A DNA stretch of 43,038 nt from Nymphaea colorata (Eukaryota > Streptophyta > Magnoliopsida > Nymphaeales > Nymphaeaceae): assembly GCF_008831285.2 (NCBI RefSeq), contig NW_022205133.1, forward strand, positions 1-43,038. The letters are read 5' to 3'. The notes beneath the pieces were generated by a model. That model was not told the DNA's origin. It saw only the letters and a list, made by a program, of their open reading frames with translations, and made no database searches. Both the position numbers and the translations under genes were made by a program. Positions within the stretch are counted from its first letter, which is position 1; every line of letters starts with the position of its first letter. Below are positions 22,774 through 33,573 of this stretch, piece after piece.

Positions 22774-24126
22774 TCACTTTAGCTCGATCTTTTGACGACG
22801 CTTTTCCCAGTAGTCGCTAGCATACTCCCGCAGCTTGTCGCTGTCGAAGAGTCTTTCCTCCTTATCCCTGATCTCCTCGTTGAGGGCAGGTGGAGCGCGA
22901 GTGTACTTGGTGGCCTCCTCCTTGAGGCCTAAGTGAGGCTCCTCGCTGGGGAAGTGCTGCGTGATCAGCTACTCAAGCTGCGAGAGCTGCTGCTGCAGGT
23001 TGAACTGTGTGAGTTCCTCCTCCCCCTACAGGCCGAAAGCGTTCCTTACTTCAGTTATTAGGGGAGCTGCATCCCTGAGGAGAGCCTAGAATTCAGCAAT
23101 CCGGTTGGAGCAGTCCTGCTAGAAACGGGCATTAGCTTCTTTGGCTCTGGCCTTATCGGGAGTAACTCCAAGTTGTTGTGCATGTACTTGGTTGAGTTCC
23201 TTCTGCTGTTCTATTTTTTGGGCAAGGGCGGAGTTGTGGTCGTTCAGGTCGTCGATTTCCTTGTTGAGCTTGTTGATATACTCGTAGATGAAGTGGTTCT
23301 GCTGCTAGTGCTTGAGGAAAGCGGAGGTGATTTCATCGAGGTCGGTGGTGCCGCTTTCCTATTTGATTTCCTAGAAGCTCTTCCAGATGGCAGTCATGGT
23401 CTTCCTGTAGTTCTATACGATCCTCACTCGTTCCTTGTTCTGCATGATTAGCTGTCTCAGCCGGTACTTGACGAGTGGCTGGGTATCAGTTGCCTCGTTC
23501 TTTTGCTCAAGCTCACTCTTGCGCTTGAAGAGGTGACCGCTGCGGCTCAGCTCCAGGTTGCCCCTCCCCACGCCTACCTCCTCTCTGAATTCCTTTGCCT
23601 AGCTCTCATTCTCCGCCTTCAATTTCAGGATCTGTTGTTTGTTTGCAGCAAAGCGTTCTTTCTTTTCCTGGATTTCTCCCTGTTTGCCAGCGACGAGGGC
23701 GGTCAGTTCTTCAATGCGGAGAGTGAGTCTGCGTTGTGCTTCCTTCTGGTTGAGTTTTTCCTTGCGGAGTTCTTCGATTTCTGCTTTGAATGACTTATTG
23801 AGGGCAAGGACGTCGTTGTAGGAGTTGATGGTTTGGTTGAGCTCGCGCTCCAGTATCTTGAGTTCGCCCTGCCGCTTCATGGTTTCGGTCTTAAAGGCTC
23901 TGCTCTTGAGGGCGTCCAGCTACTTGGCCTTTTGCGCGTGGTCCTTCAGCACCTAACTGCGATTTTCTTGGAGGCGGAAAAAACGACGCTTATCCTGCTC
24001 CAACATACGGGTATAGTTATCGATCTACCGCTCGAACAGCTGTCCACTTGTTTCTGACAGCATGCTGGCGTTGGAAGCTGTGCGGTTGAAGAGTGAGCTT
24101 TAGTCGAGCTTGCGGCTTCTATACAT
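22774..24126 (-). CDS. Coiled-coil protein of the ODA docking complex type (CCDC63/CCDC114-like)
   Basis: 450 aa in a single uninterrupted frame (451 codons), all coiled coil. The block IWKSFEEIKEESGTTDLDEI followed by TSAFLKHEQQNHFIYEYINK and LNKEIDDLNDHNSALAQKIE resembles the signature of CCDC63/CCDC114 (ODAD1, Chlamydomonas DC2), where a helix with a bound-asparagine motif EQNxxLFxYIN is conserved. These proteins anchor outer dynein arms to doublet microtubules. More than a dozen TAA/TAG codons are read as Glu. It ends at TGA 22774-22776, converging with CFAP20 83 bp away. Family call is moderate because it rests on one conserved block plus overall architecture. Confidence 0.72.
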
Positions 24127-24226
24127 TCTTCTTATAATAATAAGGGCATTCTTCTATACCTTCGAACATTCGAATATCATATGCAGCAAGAGAAAGATCA
24201 AGCAATGAAGCAAATTATCAGGTTAG

Positions 24227-26251
24227 TCACTCTTGCTAGTTCTCGCTCTCCTCGTCCTCCTCGATCTTCATCAGCACGCTCTACAGCTAGATCCTCAGCA
24301 ACTAGCACAGCTTCTCCCGGTTTTATTCGTCAAGACCATGTCGGTTAGCGAATTCACTTGCGATTTCCTAGAGCCTGTTCTAATCCCCTGGGTAAAGAGT
24401 AATCCTGTCCATTTTCTATCCCAAGTTGACGTCCAGAAGCAGGGTGGGCGCTTCCTCTGGCTCTGTTCTTTGGGACTTCTCCTTTAGACTGAAATAATCT
24501 CCTCCCTCTTTTTTGGGACGTTCGCCCCTTTATAGGAACTTCTGCTTTTCCTATCTGTCCTGCCTGCCCTTTTTCATGCGGTAAAGAGCTTCTTCAACCT
24601 GTTTGGTGTGGTAGTTGCGAGTATCGTGATTCACTTTGGCATGGTTGAGGACAGGTGCAAATGTGCATTCCTTGAGTTCAGCATCCTCATTTTGGCGGCT
24701 GATGCGTAGGGATTCTTTCTTGTGCTGCAGGTTGCGGTGGTAATTATAGAGCTCGAGTGATTTCTTGTGGCCGAGTCCTCCCTCTGAGCTGGAGATGGTG
24801 GAATTGTGCATGGAGTTGGGGAGAGTAGCCGGCTTGAAAGTGCATTCCTATAGCTTCTTCTTGCTGGCTTACTATTTCTTCTGCTGCTGCTTCAGCTCGC
24901 GCGCCAGGTTGTTGAGAATGAGCAAATCCGTGTGGGAAATCACTCCATCAGCAGGGATGCTGTAGTCGAGCTCAGGATAGTTCTAAAGTAGCTGGTTGAC
25001 TTCTTCAAGCATCTGTTAGCGGTACCTTTCAGCCATTTCCTCGCTTGCCTTGTTTATGCGGGGGTGATGCTGCTGTGTTTGCTCAGCCGCCGCCTATCTC
25101 ATCTCTTTTTCTGCCTCTTTGCGCCCTGCCTCGCCAAACAACCGGTTTCGCTTGAAAAGGTCGAAGTATTTTTGCAATTTGCGCCCCTCCGGTTCGTCGA
25201 GTGCGAATTCTAATTCTGGGGAAGTAGTTTCTCCCTCTTGGAAGTTGACAGGGTTTATGTGGTAGACGCCGATGATGGCTAGCAGAAAGACACAGATGTT
25301 CTTAGCATTCACCTGATACTTCTCAAGAGTTTGGTATGCTTCATGGACTAGAGTGCGCTCTAAGCTGTTTTCGCCTTCTTCTTCCACTCCAGCGAAGCCC
25401 ATTTCCTTTAGGATCTCATTAAAGAGAACATACTCTATCTTTGCCTGTGCTGAAGATGGCACACCAAGTCTCTCCATCACTCCGAAGTATTCCTTGATGA
25501 ACTTCTGGGCCACGTACTTCTCATTGTTGAGATTTAGCTGTCTCTCCTGCTTGTTAGCTGGAGCTCCACCGAGCTTAGACATCTCCCTATCGCGTTCCTG
25601 ACGCCTTAGCGCATCATTGTACAGCAAATTATCAATTGGAGTGTTCCTTGTTAGTCTTTTCGACTTGTCAGTGATGCGCGGATGGAAATCCTAAGCTGGC
25701 TCTTGCTGGTTATCTTAGGTATTTTCCTTATCTTTCAACGCGTAGAGTCTTTCAAAGACCGAGGGCTCTTGAACTGACTTTTCAGAAGGGCGTGATTTGT
25801 TGATTTTGGGGTGGAAGGTTCCTGCATTTTGTTTTGAATCGAGGTTGGTCTTGAGAGTTGTTCTTTTTCTGCTACTTTACGTGTGAACTGATCTGCTGTT
25901 GGAGGAACTCATTAAGTGAGCGTTTTTCCCCCTTTTTGGTGGTTTTGGGTTTGAAAGTGCATTCAGAATAGAGCGCCTCTTTTGCTCCTCTTAGAGTTAC
26001 CTAATCTTGCGTTCTTTCTCTGCCAGACGGCGGCCCACCTGTTCGCTTATATATTGCTGTTTGTCTTTTAATGCCTGGATGCGACGCATTTCCTAGGCGC
26101 GCTCATCTTACATTTGTCTGACGACGCCCATCAACTTTCCACTGACCTGTGACATCTCCAAATCGTTGTATGATGATGCCACGAGCAGTGGTACGCTGAT
26201 AACTGGCACGTTTTCGCCCATAATTGACTCCTCAAAGTCGTACTCCGCCAT
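24227..26251 (-). CDS. ECTFxP-repeat protein, ciliate type
   Basis: About 665 aa. The repeated motif Glu-Cys-Thr-Phe-x-Pro occurs as SECTFKPKTTKK, ECTFKPATLPN and ECTFAPVLNHAK, with the related GTFHPKINK and DFHPRITDKSKRL, followed by LYNDALRRQERD and LYNYHRNLQHKKE. This layout is common in uncharacterised ciliate and apicomplexan proteins. The C-terminus DRITLYPGDENRLEEIASEF and NRHGLDEENREKLCELLRIE looks like a compact domain found in related proteins, with UAR as Glu giving an acidic helix. A helical middle (YFGVMERLGVPSSAQAKIEY) carries no known motif. Frame changes lie near 26000-26020 (AAAA shortfall before ALYSECTF) and at about 25850-25890 (possible 31-nt GTAAAG...CAAG intron). Function unknown; probably cytoskeletal. 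Confidence 0.72.
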
Positions 26252-26590
26252 TGTCAGTTATTACTTTGAATTATAAAAAATATCCACCCACAATCATTCT
26301 CTCCTAAGTCACCCCACCCTCCCATTAAGTTTGGGTTTTAATGTTGAAGGTGAAGCCAAATTCGCTACGGAAGTTACCTGGAAAAACTTGTGCTAAAGTG
26401 GCTGGGAGATGTGGGAGAGGGGAGGGAGCAAAAGGAGGGGCGACACTCCTGCTGGGGTTATGACATAGAAAATTGGATAATTCAAAGGTATTCTAATAGT
26501 ATTACTAACGACCAAAATAATAACATCCGCATGAATTTGAAATATAACAGAATAGATATGAAGAAGAGGGCCGCCTAGCCAAACTGCACT
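26252..26590. promoter_or_regulatory. Intergenic region between divergent genes
   Basis: A 339-bp gap between the ECTFxP gene (minus) and the cyclin gene (plus). The left part is C-rich, the right part AT-rich. In-frame ATGs at 26531 and 26558 could extend the cyclin N-terminus into this gap (with UAG as Glu). No RNA fold is evident. Confidence 0.45.
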
Positions 26591-27480
26591 ATGAAACTCA
26601 GGACAAGACCCTCCACCTCCAAAACTCACAAAGCACCCCTCCCCGTCAAGTCCAAACCCAAGCAGAACAAAGAGTCTCGCCTCTTTGGCACTGACCTCAC
26701 CAACCAACCCACCCCCATTGCTAACCTGTCCCTATGGAAGAGGAAGAGGCAGCCCCGCGTTGCCAGGTGCAGCCATATATGGGCTCCATCTTAGCACACA
26801 TGGAAGGACTCGACGCCGCATTCTTAGCAGAAATGAACGGACGCGTCGGTCGTAGTCAGGGCAACGAGTGGGCAGTGAGCGCGTAGATGAGACGCGTACT
26901 GTTGAGATGGCTGATGCAGGTGGGTCGCAAGTTCTAAGTTATGCATGAAACCATACACATTTGCGCGCAGATCATCGACTTTGTGCTGGTCTGCGAACCG
27001 GTTCGCATCACCAAGGCCAATTTTCAACTTCTGGGCATCGCTGCCCTCTTCGTGGCATCCAAATACAACGAAATTCACACCTGGGAAGCCGAGAAATACG
27101 TGTTTGTCTGTGACGGACTTTACACCGTGGAGCAGCTGTTCGAGATGGAAGGACTAATTCTGACGGCAACTAGCTTTAACCTCCAGTTTCCCACCATCCA
27201 CCAGTTCGCAGGTGTGGCACTGCAGCAGCACGGAGAGCGCCTGGCATAGGCAGTTACAATGCTGTCTAACCTGGCGATGTTCGATTTCTCTCTCTTCAAC
27301 CGCTTCCGGAAGCGCCATCTGGCCTGTGTCATCCTCTACATCGCACTTAAGATCGAAAACGCATAGCAAGTACGATCTAGAGATGTCATCTAGGCCAGCA
27401 ATATCCCGGAAGAGGTCTTCAGGGAGTGCTCCAAGATGCTTCTCGCTCTCTACCAAGAGCGGGAACGCATCCACGCATGA
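26591..27480 (+). CDS. Cyclin, A/B-like cyclin box
   Basis: About 296 aa. A basic N-terminal region (KLRTRPSTSKTHKAPLPVKS) leads into a cyclin box: MRRVLLRWLMQVGRKFEVMH, ETIHICAQIIDFVLVCEPVR, FQLLGIAALFVASKYNEIHT, YVFVCDGLYTVEQLFEMEGL, TSFNLQFPTIHQFAGVAL. The MRxxLxxWL and KYNEI residues that contact the CDK are present. The C-terminal fold continues to FRECSKMLLALYQERERIHA before TGA 27478-27480. The Asp usually found in MRxILxDWL is Arg here, and the MRAIL consensus reads MRRVL. One base is missing near 26730-26732 (CCC) between IANLS and MEEEEAAP. TAG and TAA codons (SA-TAG-MRR, KF-TAA-VMH) read as Glu. It probably regulates a cell-cycle CDK. Confidence 0.88.
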
Positions 27481-27616
27481 CTCATTTCAATCTATACTTA
27501 TTACTACCCATTAATCATTACACCTATTAATCTTCCCTCCTTACCATCCCAGTCTTTAGGATGAGCTTCATATGTGCGCATTTGATGGAGTGATTATTGT
27601 AATAAAAATAGACTTA

Positions 27617-29444
27617 TCAGAGGTATACTTTCTTCGGCTTTGCCAACCTGATCGAGAAATTAGCTGCTTTTTCACGTGACTATCCTTGCTTTTTATCTGT
27701 TGTGCTCGAGTAGCCCACTCTTGGCACTGGCTTTGGGATGGATGTGCGCTGTCGGTCGTTTCCAACGCTTCCAACTGAACGGTAAGCTGTGCTGCTTGTT
27801 GGCTTGTCCTCGTGGTTCTCGTACTCTCGCAGGAGACGGTTGAAGTAGCGATCAGACTCGAAGAATTGCTTGTAGCGCTTATCACCGCATGGGAAAAGCC
27901 GTCTCCAGCCTCCGCACCTTGCCAGCTATGTCTGTGCCTCTTTAAGAACAAAGCGTTAGACTGGACCAAGTTCAACTTACTTTGAATCTGGCTTGCGATA
28001 ATTTTTAATATCATAACGTAAGTGGCTTCCGTCTATGTATCTGTCAGCGAGTGGCGCAACTGCAGCCAAAGTAAGCAGGTCAGCGATCATATTTCCCTTG
28101 ATTTTGATGTCAAGAGGAGAGTCTGAATTCATGGAAGGGGACATGTTGACCTCCATAAGCCAAGGCTTGAGATTGGAGTCGATAAGCACGTCGAAACCAA
28201 GCACTTAATAGCAGGCATTGTTGTAGGGAACGTTTTGCATAAAGGAAGAGTGCAAAATATTTTAACCTGAAAGGATAGTCTTTACGATAAGGTCATCAAT
28301 GCGTGCAAATAGCTCAGCTGTTTCCTCTTTGCCGATGTTGAAACTGAGGAAGTCCTTCAGAGCTGACAAACTCCACTTGCTGCCGAAGTATTCTTCATTC
28401 TCTTTCTCACTCTTTACGAATTCTGTATTCTTTTTGTTGACCGAATAGTTGGTGAGATGCTGGTATCGCTTGTTTTAGCAGTCACTTGCATTCTGATCGT
28501 ATGTCTCAGTAGCGAACCTGCCCAAACCTTCATGGTAAATATAAATGCGGAGAGGATTTACACCCAGAATCGCAACGTATATACGAAGATCGAACTTAAG
28601 GTTATTTATCAGCAAAGGATTACCCACGTAATGGCTTACGATCAGCGAAGAGTACTTCTCCAGCTTAGAAAGGACAGTAGACATTTGGGTGGTTACAGTG
28701 ATGCCTTTGCCCTGGGACGATTATGCGGTTTGACAATATAAGTGATCCCAGGCGAACGAGCCATTTCCTCTTCCAAGAGGGATAATTCTTGTGGGAGGAT
28801 GAAGGTCTTGGTAGGAAGTTGAAGTGACTCATCCCATGCCGAATCTGCATTTTGGAAATACACTTGTTCATAAGGTCCTTGCGGGTGAGGTGGAAAGAGT
28901 TGGGGAAGTGATTGACCTTCTGGTAGGGAAGCAGTGCATGGTAAGTCTCCATCTTGATGATGGTCGATGACCAATAAAGAGTCCAGTTTTTGTTGGTGTT
29001 TGCCCACTTGAAACCATTCTCGTCCAGCAGTTTCTTTATGAGTTTCACAGCTCCGTTCTGAAACTTGTAAAAATAGCCAATCTCATCATGTTTGGCCATG
29101 TTGCTCATCTATGAAAAATTTTACAATCCTCCTTTCTCCACATCAATATCCTCGTCCTCCTCTTCCTACTTTTCCTCAATCCCCTATATCTCCTCATGGA
29201 TAACCTGGCCCTCCTCTCCTATCACTACTTCCCTTCCAGACCATGGCTTGAACCGCAAAGCTTTCATCATCGTGGCTGCCTCCTTAACCGCCCCCACGGT
29301 TTCTCTTTGAGGTTGTCCCTTTTCGGGTGGATGTGCGGCTTCCACCTTGTTGGTGGGGAGGGGTCGCAGTTCCCTGGCCCGTGGATTCACGATTTCGATG
29401 AGTTCGTCAAGCTCATAATCGGCCTCGCCCTCTTTCTATAACAT
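27617..29444 (-). CDS. TTLL: Tubulin tyrosine ligase-like (TTLL) polyglutamylase
   Basis: About 605 aa. ATP-grasp TTLL enzyme that probably adds glutamate chains to tubulin tails in cilia. Conserved blocks: [130 protein letters not shown] and [16 protein letters not shown]. Both TAA codons fall on family-conserved Glu. The acidic N-terminal tail ([20 protein letters not shown]) precedes the catalytic core. The C-terminal extension [28 protein letters not shown] is typical of TTLL4/5-like proteins. Shortfalls at 28705-28707 (TTT) and 28808-28809 (TT) restore the core motifs. Start ATG 29444; stop TGA 27617-27619. Confidence 0.92.
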
Positions 29445-29476
29445 CTTTCCTTTTACCTGCTAAAATTATATAGTAA

Positions 29477-30992
29477 TCATTCAGTTATGCGTCGGTAGAA
29501 GAGGATGTAGGGCTGGGATGATCGCACCTTCTACCAAGGAATCGACTTATAAGTGGTATCAGAAAAGTATACCCATCCATCTCCTCGACGAGTGCACGCG
29601 GTGTAGTGACCTCCTCGTGCAGTCCCACTGTGGACTATCATAGCGTAGAGTTCGTAATGATGCTGGCCGGGATTGAGGCAATGCCCTCCAGCTAAAGAGT
29701 GGGTGCAACTTTGACTTCCGCGTTGTTCTTGGATAGATTATTGTTGAAGCGCTTGAGAGTTAGGATCAGAACAAGAGGCAAGTCTTTGAGGTAGAACTTA
29801 CGGACGGCTTTCTGAGACTTACACCCCTCGCAAGTAAAATAGTTGTCTTTTCCTAAGTATTACGGCATGAAAAATGTGTCAATAATGCATCCACTCTCCT
29901 TAAATTCCGGATAGATTAGGCCCTCCTCGTTGATTTCCGCCTTTGGACTTATCCTTCAGGCAGAGGGATCTTCTTATTGAATGTCTTTGCTAGAGAAACG
30001 GCCACCTATAAACTGAAATCAATGCTCCAGCTTACTTTCGAGCAATCAAGGCATTACAATCTACTGGCTAGATAGAATCCGAAGATCTTTTATGTGATTG
30101 TATTCTTTTTTCCTTTTGGAAGCGTCTTGAGCTTTTCCTCCCCCATCCAAAACTTCTCTCCATCTATGAGTCCGTTGAGCAGCACTCCCAAGAGTTACTG
30201 TGCGTCCTGTTGATCCATATGCTTGTAGACTCCCTTGCTTCGGCAGACCCAGCTGAAGAGGGCTTTCGGATTGAGATGTTTTTCGTTGTTTTTGAGGAAC
30301 TTACGGAAGAGAATGTTAATTTCCCCCACCTTACCAAATTATAGTTGAGTATCTATAACCATGCCCTAGTAGAAGCTATGCAGGGCTTCAGTCGCATAAA
30401 GGCATTGAATGGTGGAATTGAAAAAGCATGTATTGCCCAGATTCTTCAGTCCAAACACCTAAAGGCTTCCTTTGTGCTTAGGGACATCTAGCTCTTCATG
30501 AGTAGTTTAGCTTTTCGCTTCCACTTTTTATTCTTATTGCTTGTGCTCCTTTACTTTTTTTTCCTTCTTTGCCGGTTCTTGCTTTTTTTCCTGCACAGGC
30601 TGTAGTGCTTTTTATTGGAGTCGCTCGTGCAGTTTTTTTCCTAATTCGATGACTCTGACGTGACCGTCTGCGATTTTTTACATTTTCGTATTGCTATTTT
30701 CCATTTCGTCTTTGGCGTTGAGGGCCTAAGTTAGGTCTTGCTGGCAGACAAAGCAGAAGATTGAGGCATTGTGCATACGGTAGACGAGAGGATGCTTAGT
30801 GCCGTAGCTGTGAAGGTAGGAGCATTCGGAACTTTCAAAATAGAGGCAGCGAGTTTCTCCACAGGAAAGGCAAATATCGAGCGATGCTCCGTGGTGGACC
30901 TTGTTACCTGTACAGGTGAGGGGGCTTTTAGAGAGCAGGTTCGCTATCTTTTCCTGCTTCAGGTTTAGCAAGTGCTCGCACAATTTAGGCAT
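29477..30992 (-). CDS. ZnF-UBP ubiquitin-specific protease
   Basis: About 505 aa. An N-terminal zinc-finger UBP (LCEHLLNL, LDICLSCGETRCLYFESSEC, HSYGTKHPLVYRMHNASIFC) binds free ubiquitin C-termini. A Lys/Glu-rich linker follows, then a USP catalytic domain. The Cys box is GLKNLGNTCFFNSTIQCLYA, the QQD box is DQQDAQ-TAA-LLGVLLNGL, zinc-binding CLDC and CEGCKSQKAV follow, and the His box is HYELYAMIVHSGTARGGHYT with terminal PYILFYRR. The TAA falls on the invariant Glu of QDAxE. USP16/45/3-like layout. Shortfalls at 29942-29944 (TTT) and 29669-29671 (GGG) restore the frame. I start at ATG 30992; an in-frame ATG at 31052 would add a hydrophobic 20-residue stretch. Stop TGA 29477-29479 lies 32 bp from the TTLL start. 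Confidence 0.92.
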
Positions 30993-31163
30993 ATTCAACA
31001 ATAATAAAAGAACAATTACTCGTCGTTTGCCATCATAACTAACCATTCTCATCCTATATTCTTTCCAGCCCTTTGGTATTAAAAAAATAAATATCCTTGG
31101 TAGGCAACCATATCGCTAATAATAGTCTAGCCCACAAAGATCCTTCTAAATTGCCATCGTAAA

Positions 31164-32228
31164 ATGAAAGACTCGGTGTCTAAATCTAGCAGTGTTAGAA
31201 TGATTGAAAGCATGCCAATTCGGAAATCAAAAAAAATAAACTTATCTTTTGATATAGAAAGCGAAGAAAGTGGAGACTATGGCAGCACAGCTTTATGCAT
31301 TGAAGGTGATAAAAGGATTGCCGAGGGTAGTTAGTATTCACAACTACAACTGATGGATGAGTCTTAGCCAACCATTAACTCAGCAGGCACAACTTTTCGA
31401 AACGTAACAGATAGAATCTTACGCTCTCTATATGTCTAAAGCAAATCATTCAATGAACTCATCAGAGAGTTCCCTTAATACAAGGTCTCACACAGGCAAT
31501 TTATGTAGTGGTTCAGCCGAAAAAGAAGAGGATTCTTTTGCTTAGGAAAATAAGTATTCTTGTAATTTGCAGAACAGTATGAAACCAGCTCCAACGTTAG
31601 GCTTCTTTTCAAGTATATGGTCAGGATGATTGACAGCTTTTACATGAGTCACATTAAGAAGTCATACGCAATAAGAGGATAGCGGAAGAAAGCATACAAA
31701 ATTTGCGCAACATAGATCTGCTAATTCATCCAAAAACTTGAAACTAACTGGCAGATAAAAAGAAAAGGTGGAAAACCGTCAAGATTCGACAAAGTTAATC
31801 ATATGTATCAACTGAAAGGGCATGCAAGCGAAGAGTCTCATGTTAATACAAAGAGTCAGTTTCGACTGCGAGAATAATAACAATATACTGATAGGGATCA
31901 TATAACTACGTAAAGCGTGCCAGTTTAAAACTTTGCCAACCTAAACATGTTTAACACGAAGATGCGTAGTGAAGAAGACTTCATACGATACTTCCAGCCC
32001 ATTCTAAAGCAGTTTCTCGATAAATAGCTAAGACCTACTATCCAAGCAATGGAACAATAATTCAGTCATAAGTGCGAGGAAGCTATTGAAAAATTGTCAA
32101 AGGCGTTGAGCAGATCGTTCCTATTTGAGAAAACAACGAGGATGCAGCGAGAAGAGGAGTGTGATAAATAATCATCAACTTATCAATAAATACTCAAATA
32201 TTAATAAAAAATTCATTCATTAAACTGA
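31164..32228 (+). CDS. Unrecognised helical protein, UAR-rich
   Basis: 354 aa in one uninterrupted frame that contains 20 in-frame TAA/TAG codons and is therefore invisible under the standard code. With UAR as Glu the protein is plausible throughout: Ser-rich N-terminus (MKDSVSKSSSVRMIESMPIR), then helical segments (FRNVTDRILRSLYVESKSFN, NVRLLFKYMVRMIDSFYMSH, EICEFIQKLETNWQIKRKGG, EDFIRYFQPILKQFLDKELR, FSHKCEEAIEKLSKALSRSF) and an acidic end before TGA 32226-32228. No signal peptide, TM segment or known domain. It is divergently arranged with the ubiquitin protease, whose start is about 170 bp upstream. Codon use is more AT-rich than neighbouring genes. Confidence 0.7.
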
Positions 32229-32507
32229 TGAAGACTCTGCTAATTTCTTTAATATTGACTTTTGATAAAATATTGTTGTCAAGAAACTCCCAAATATTAC
32301 GTATAACAGTTACCAAATTCCAACGCCTCCAACAATCTCGGCGTATCCACTGTGCTCTCATTTGCTATTGGCCTTGCGAACGTTTTAGCGAATGCGAGCT
32401 TATGCGGGTAAAGCTGTAATTGGGCTATAATTGCCGACGGAGTGTCAGTATTGGTCAGAAATAAGGGCACAGAATTTATTGCTGTGGTTAGCAGCAATCA
32501 TTAATTA

Positions 32508-33548
32508 ATGAGCGACAGACAAGCGCGCAAGGATCTCGCTCGGGAACTGGCAAACTACAAGCCTTCCCGCTACTCCAAGATGTATTCACTATACCAGCGA
32601 CGCACTCTTCCCAAGGTGGACCGCATCTTGCGGGCCATTGCCCTCCCTTCGCCACTCGCATCCCGCCTCCCCGTCTACAAAACACTCAGGGCGGCCGCCA
32701 AGATGCTGCTGCTCAACGAGATCGAACTGGTGGTGATGGCGATTTTGGTGAGGGAGTCCAAGTGGGACATAGAAGATGCGGTCATTATGGAGAATGAGTA
32801 AAGCGCGGGAGAGTTGCTCTGCTTCCCCTGTGAGAACGACGAGTACAGAAGACTTACGCTGTACTTGCTGCTGGTAGGGTGGGGCGCCAAGAGCGCGCTC
32901 AACGAAGACTGCCAGGATATGCTCAATGAGGTGCGAAGAGTATGCTTTAATTTTAAAACTATATTTTAATAGTGGGTGCATCCCTACGCTCCCGCCCTTA
33001 CTCTACACCCCGCCGCTCTTAATCGCCTCTACTCCTTCTATCTCAGTCCCACCACTGCCGCCACCATCGACTATCAACTCATGGTCGACACCATCCTCCA
33101 GCTTTCCCAAGCCTATACCTCCGAGAAGGATGCTGGAAGACCTCTCCCGCGTTCGCCTGTCCGTCGTACTGCTGGCAGTTCGTCCAAGAGGCCGAAGGCA
33201 TCTCGAGTATTAGCCCACTTCGCGCAAGTGGAGCTGGAGGTGGAGGAAGTGGAAGCGAAGAAAGAGGAGTTTGAGATGAACGTGTTCGGGAATAGGGACC
33301 TTAGCCAAAGCATCCAGTTTCCCGGGATTTTCGGGAGCAGTATGGGAGGAATGTTTGGACTAGGGAGCGTACTGGCAAGCAAGAAATCCGAGCCAGAGTA
33401 CTTTGAGATCGAGCTTGGCTAGGGCGATCACAATTTTATGGTGTTTTCGCAAGGAGACCCCACCTTGTCGAGCGTGCTTGGAATCCAGCGGGCAGTGTCA
33501 AATACCGAACACTTCCTGCTCCAGGAGGACGGCCGCAGCGACTGCTGA
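32508..33548 (+). CDS. Unrecognised protein
   Basis: About 335 aa; I do not recognise the family. N-terminal helices (RKDLARELANYKPSRYSKMY, YKTLRAAAKMLLLNEIELVV) and a middle segment (LTLHPAALNRLYSFYLSPTT) are followed by a basic Ser/Pro patch (LPRSPVRRTAGSSSKRPKAS) resembling a nuclear localisation signal. After that comes an acidic region (VELEVEEVEAKKEEFEMNVF) and a Gly-rich stretch (PGIFGSSMGGMFGLGSVLAS). The 33-nt AT-rich segment 32940-32972 (GTATGC...AATAG) is a likely intron that preserves frame, joining NEVRR to WVHPYAP. Two UAR codons read as Glu. It ends at TGA 33546-33548, 25 bp from the acyl-CoA oxidase stop on the other strand. A nuclear role is only a guess. Confidence 0.65.
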
Positions 33549-33573
33549 TTAATATTGGTATCCATCATCATAA

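Noticed and set aside
32288-32497. Minus-strand frame of about 70 aa between two plus-strand genes
   Set aside because: It starts 11 bp from the divergent ATG at 32508, has no recognisable feature, and sits in a promoter-sized gap; chance is likely.
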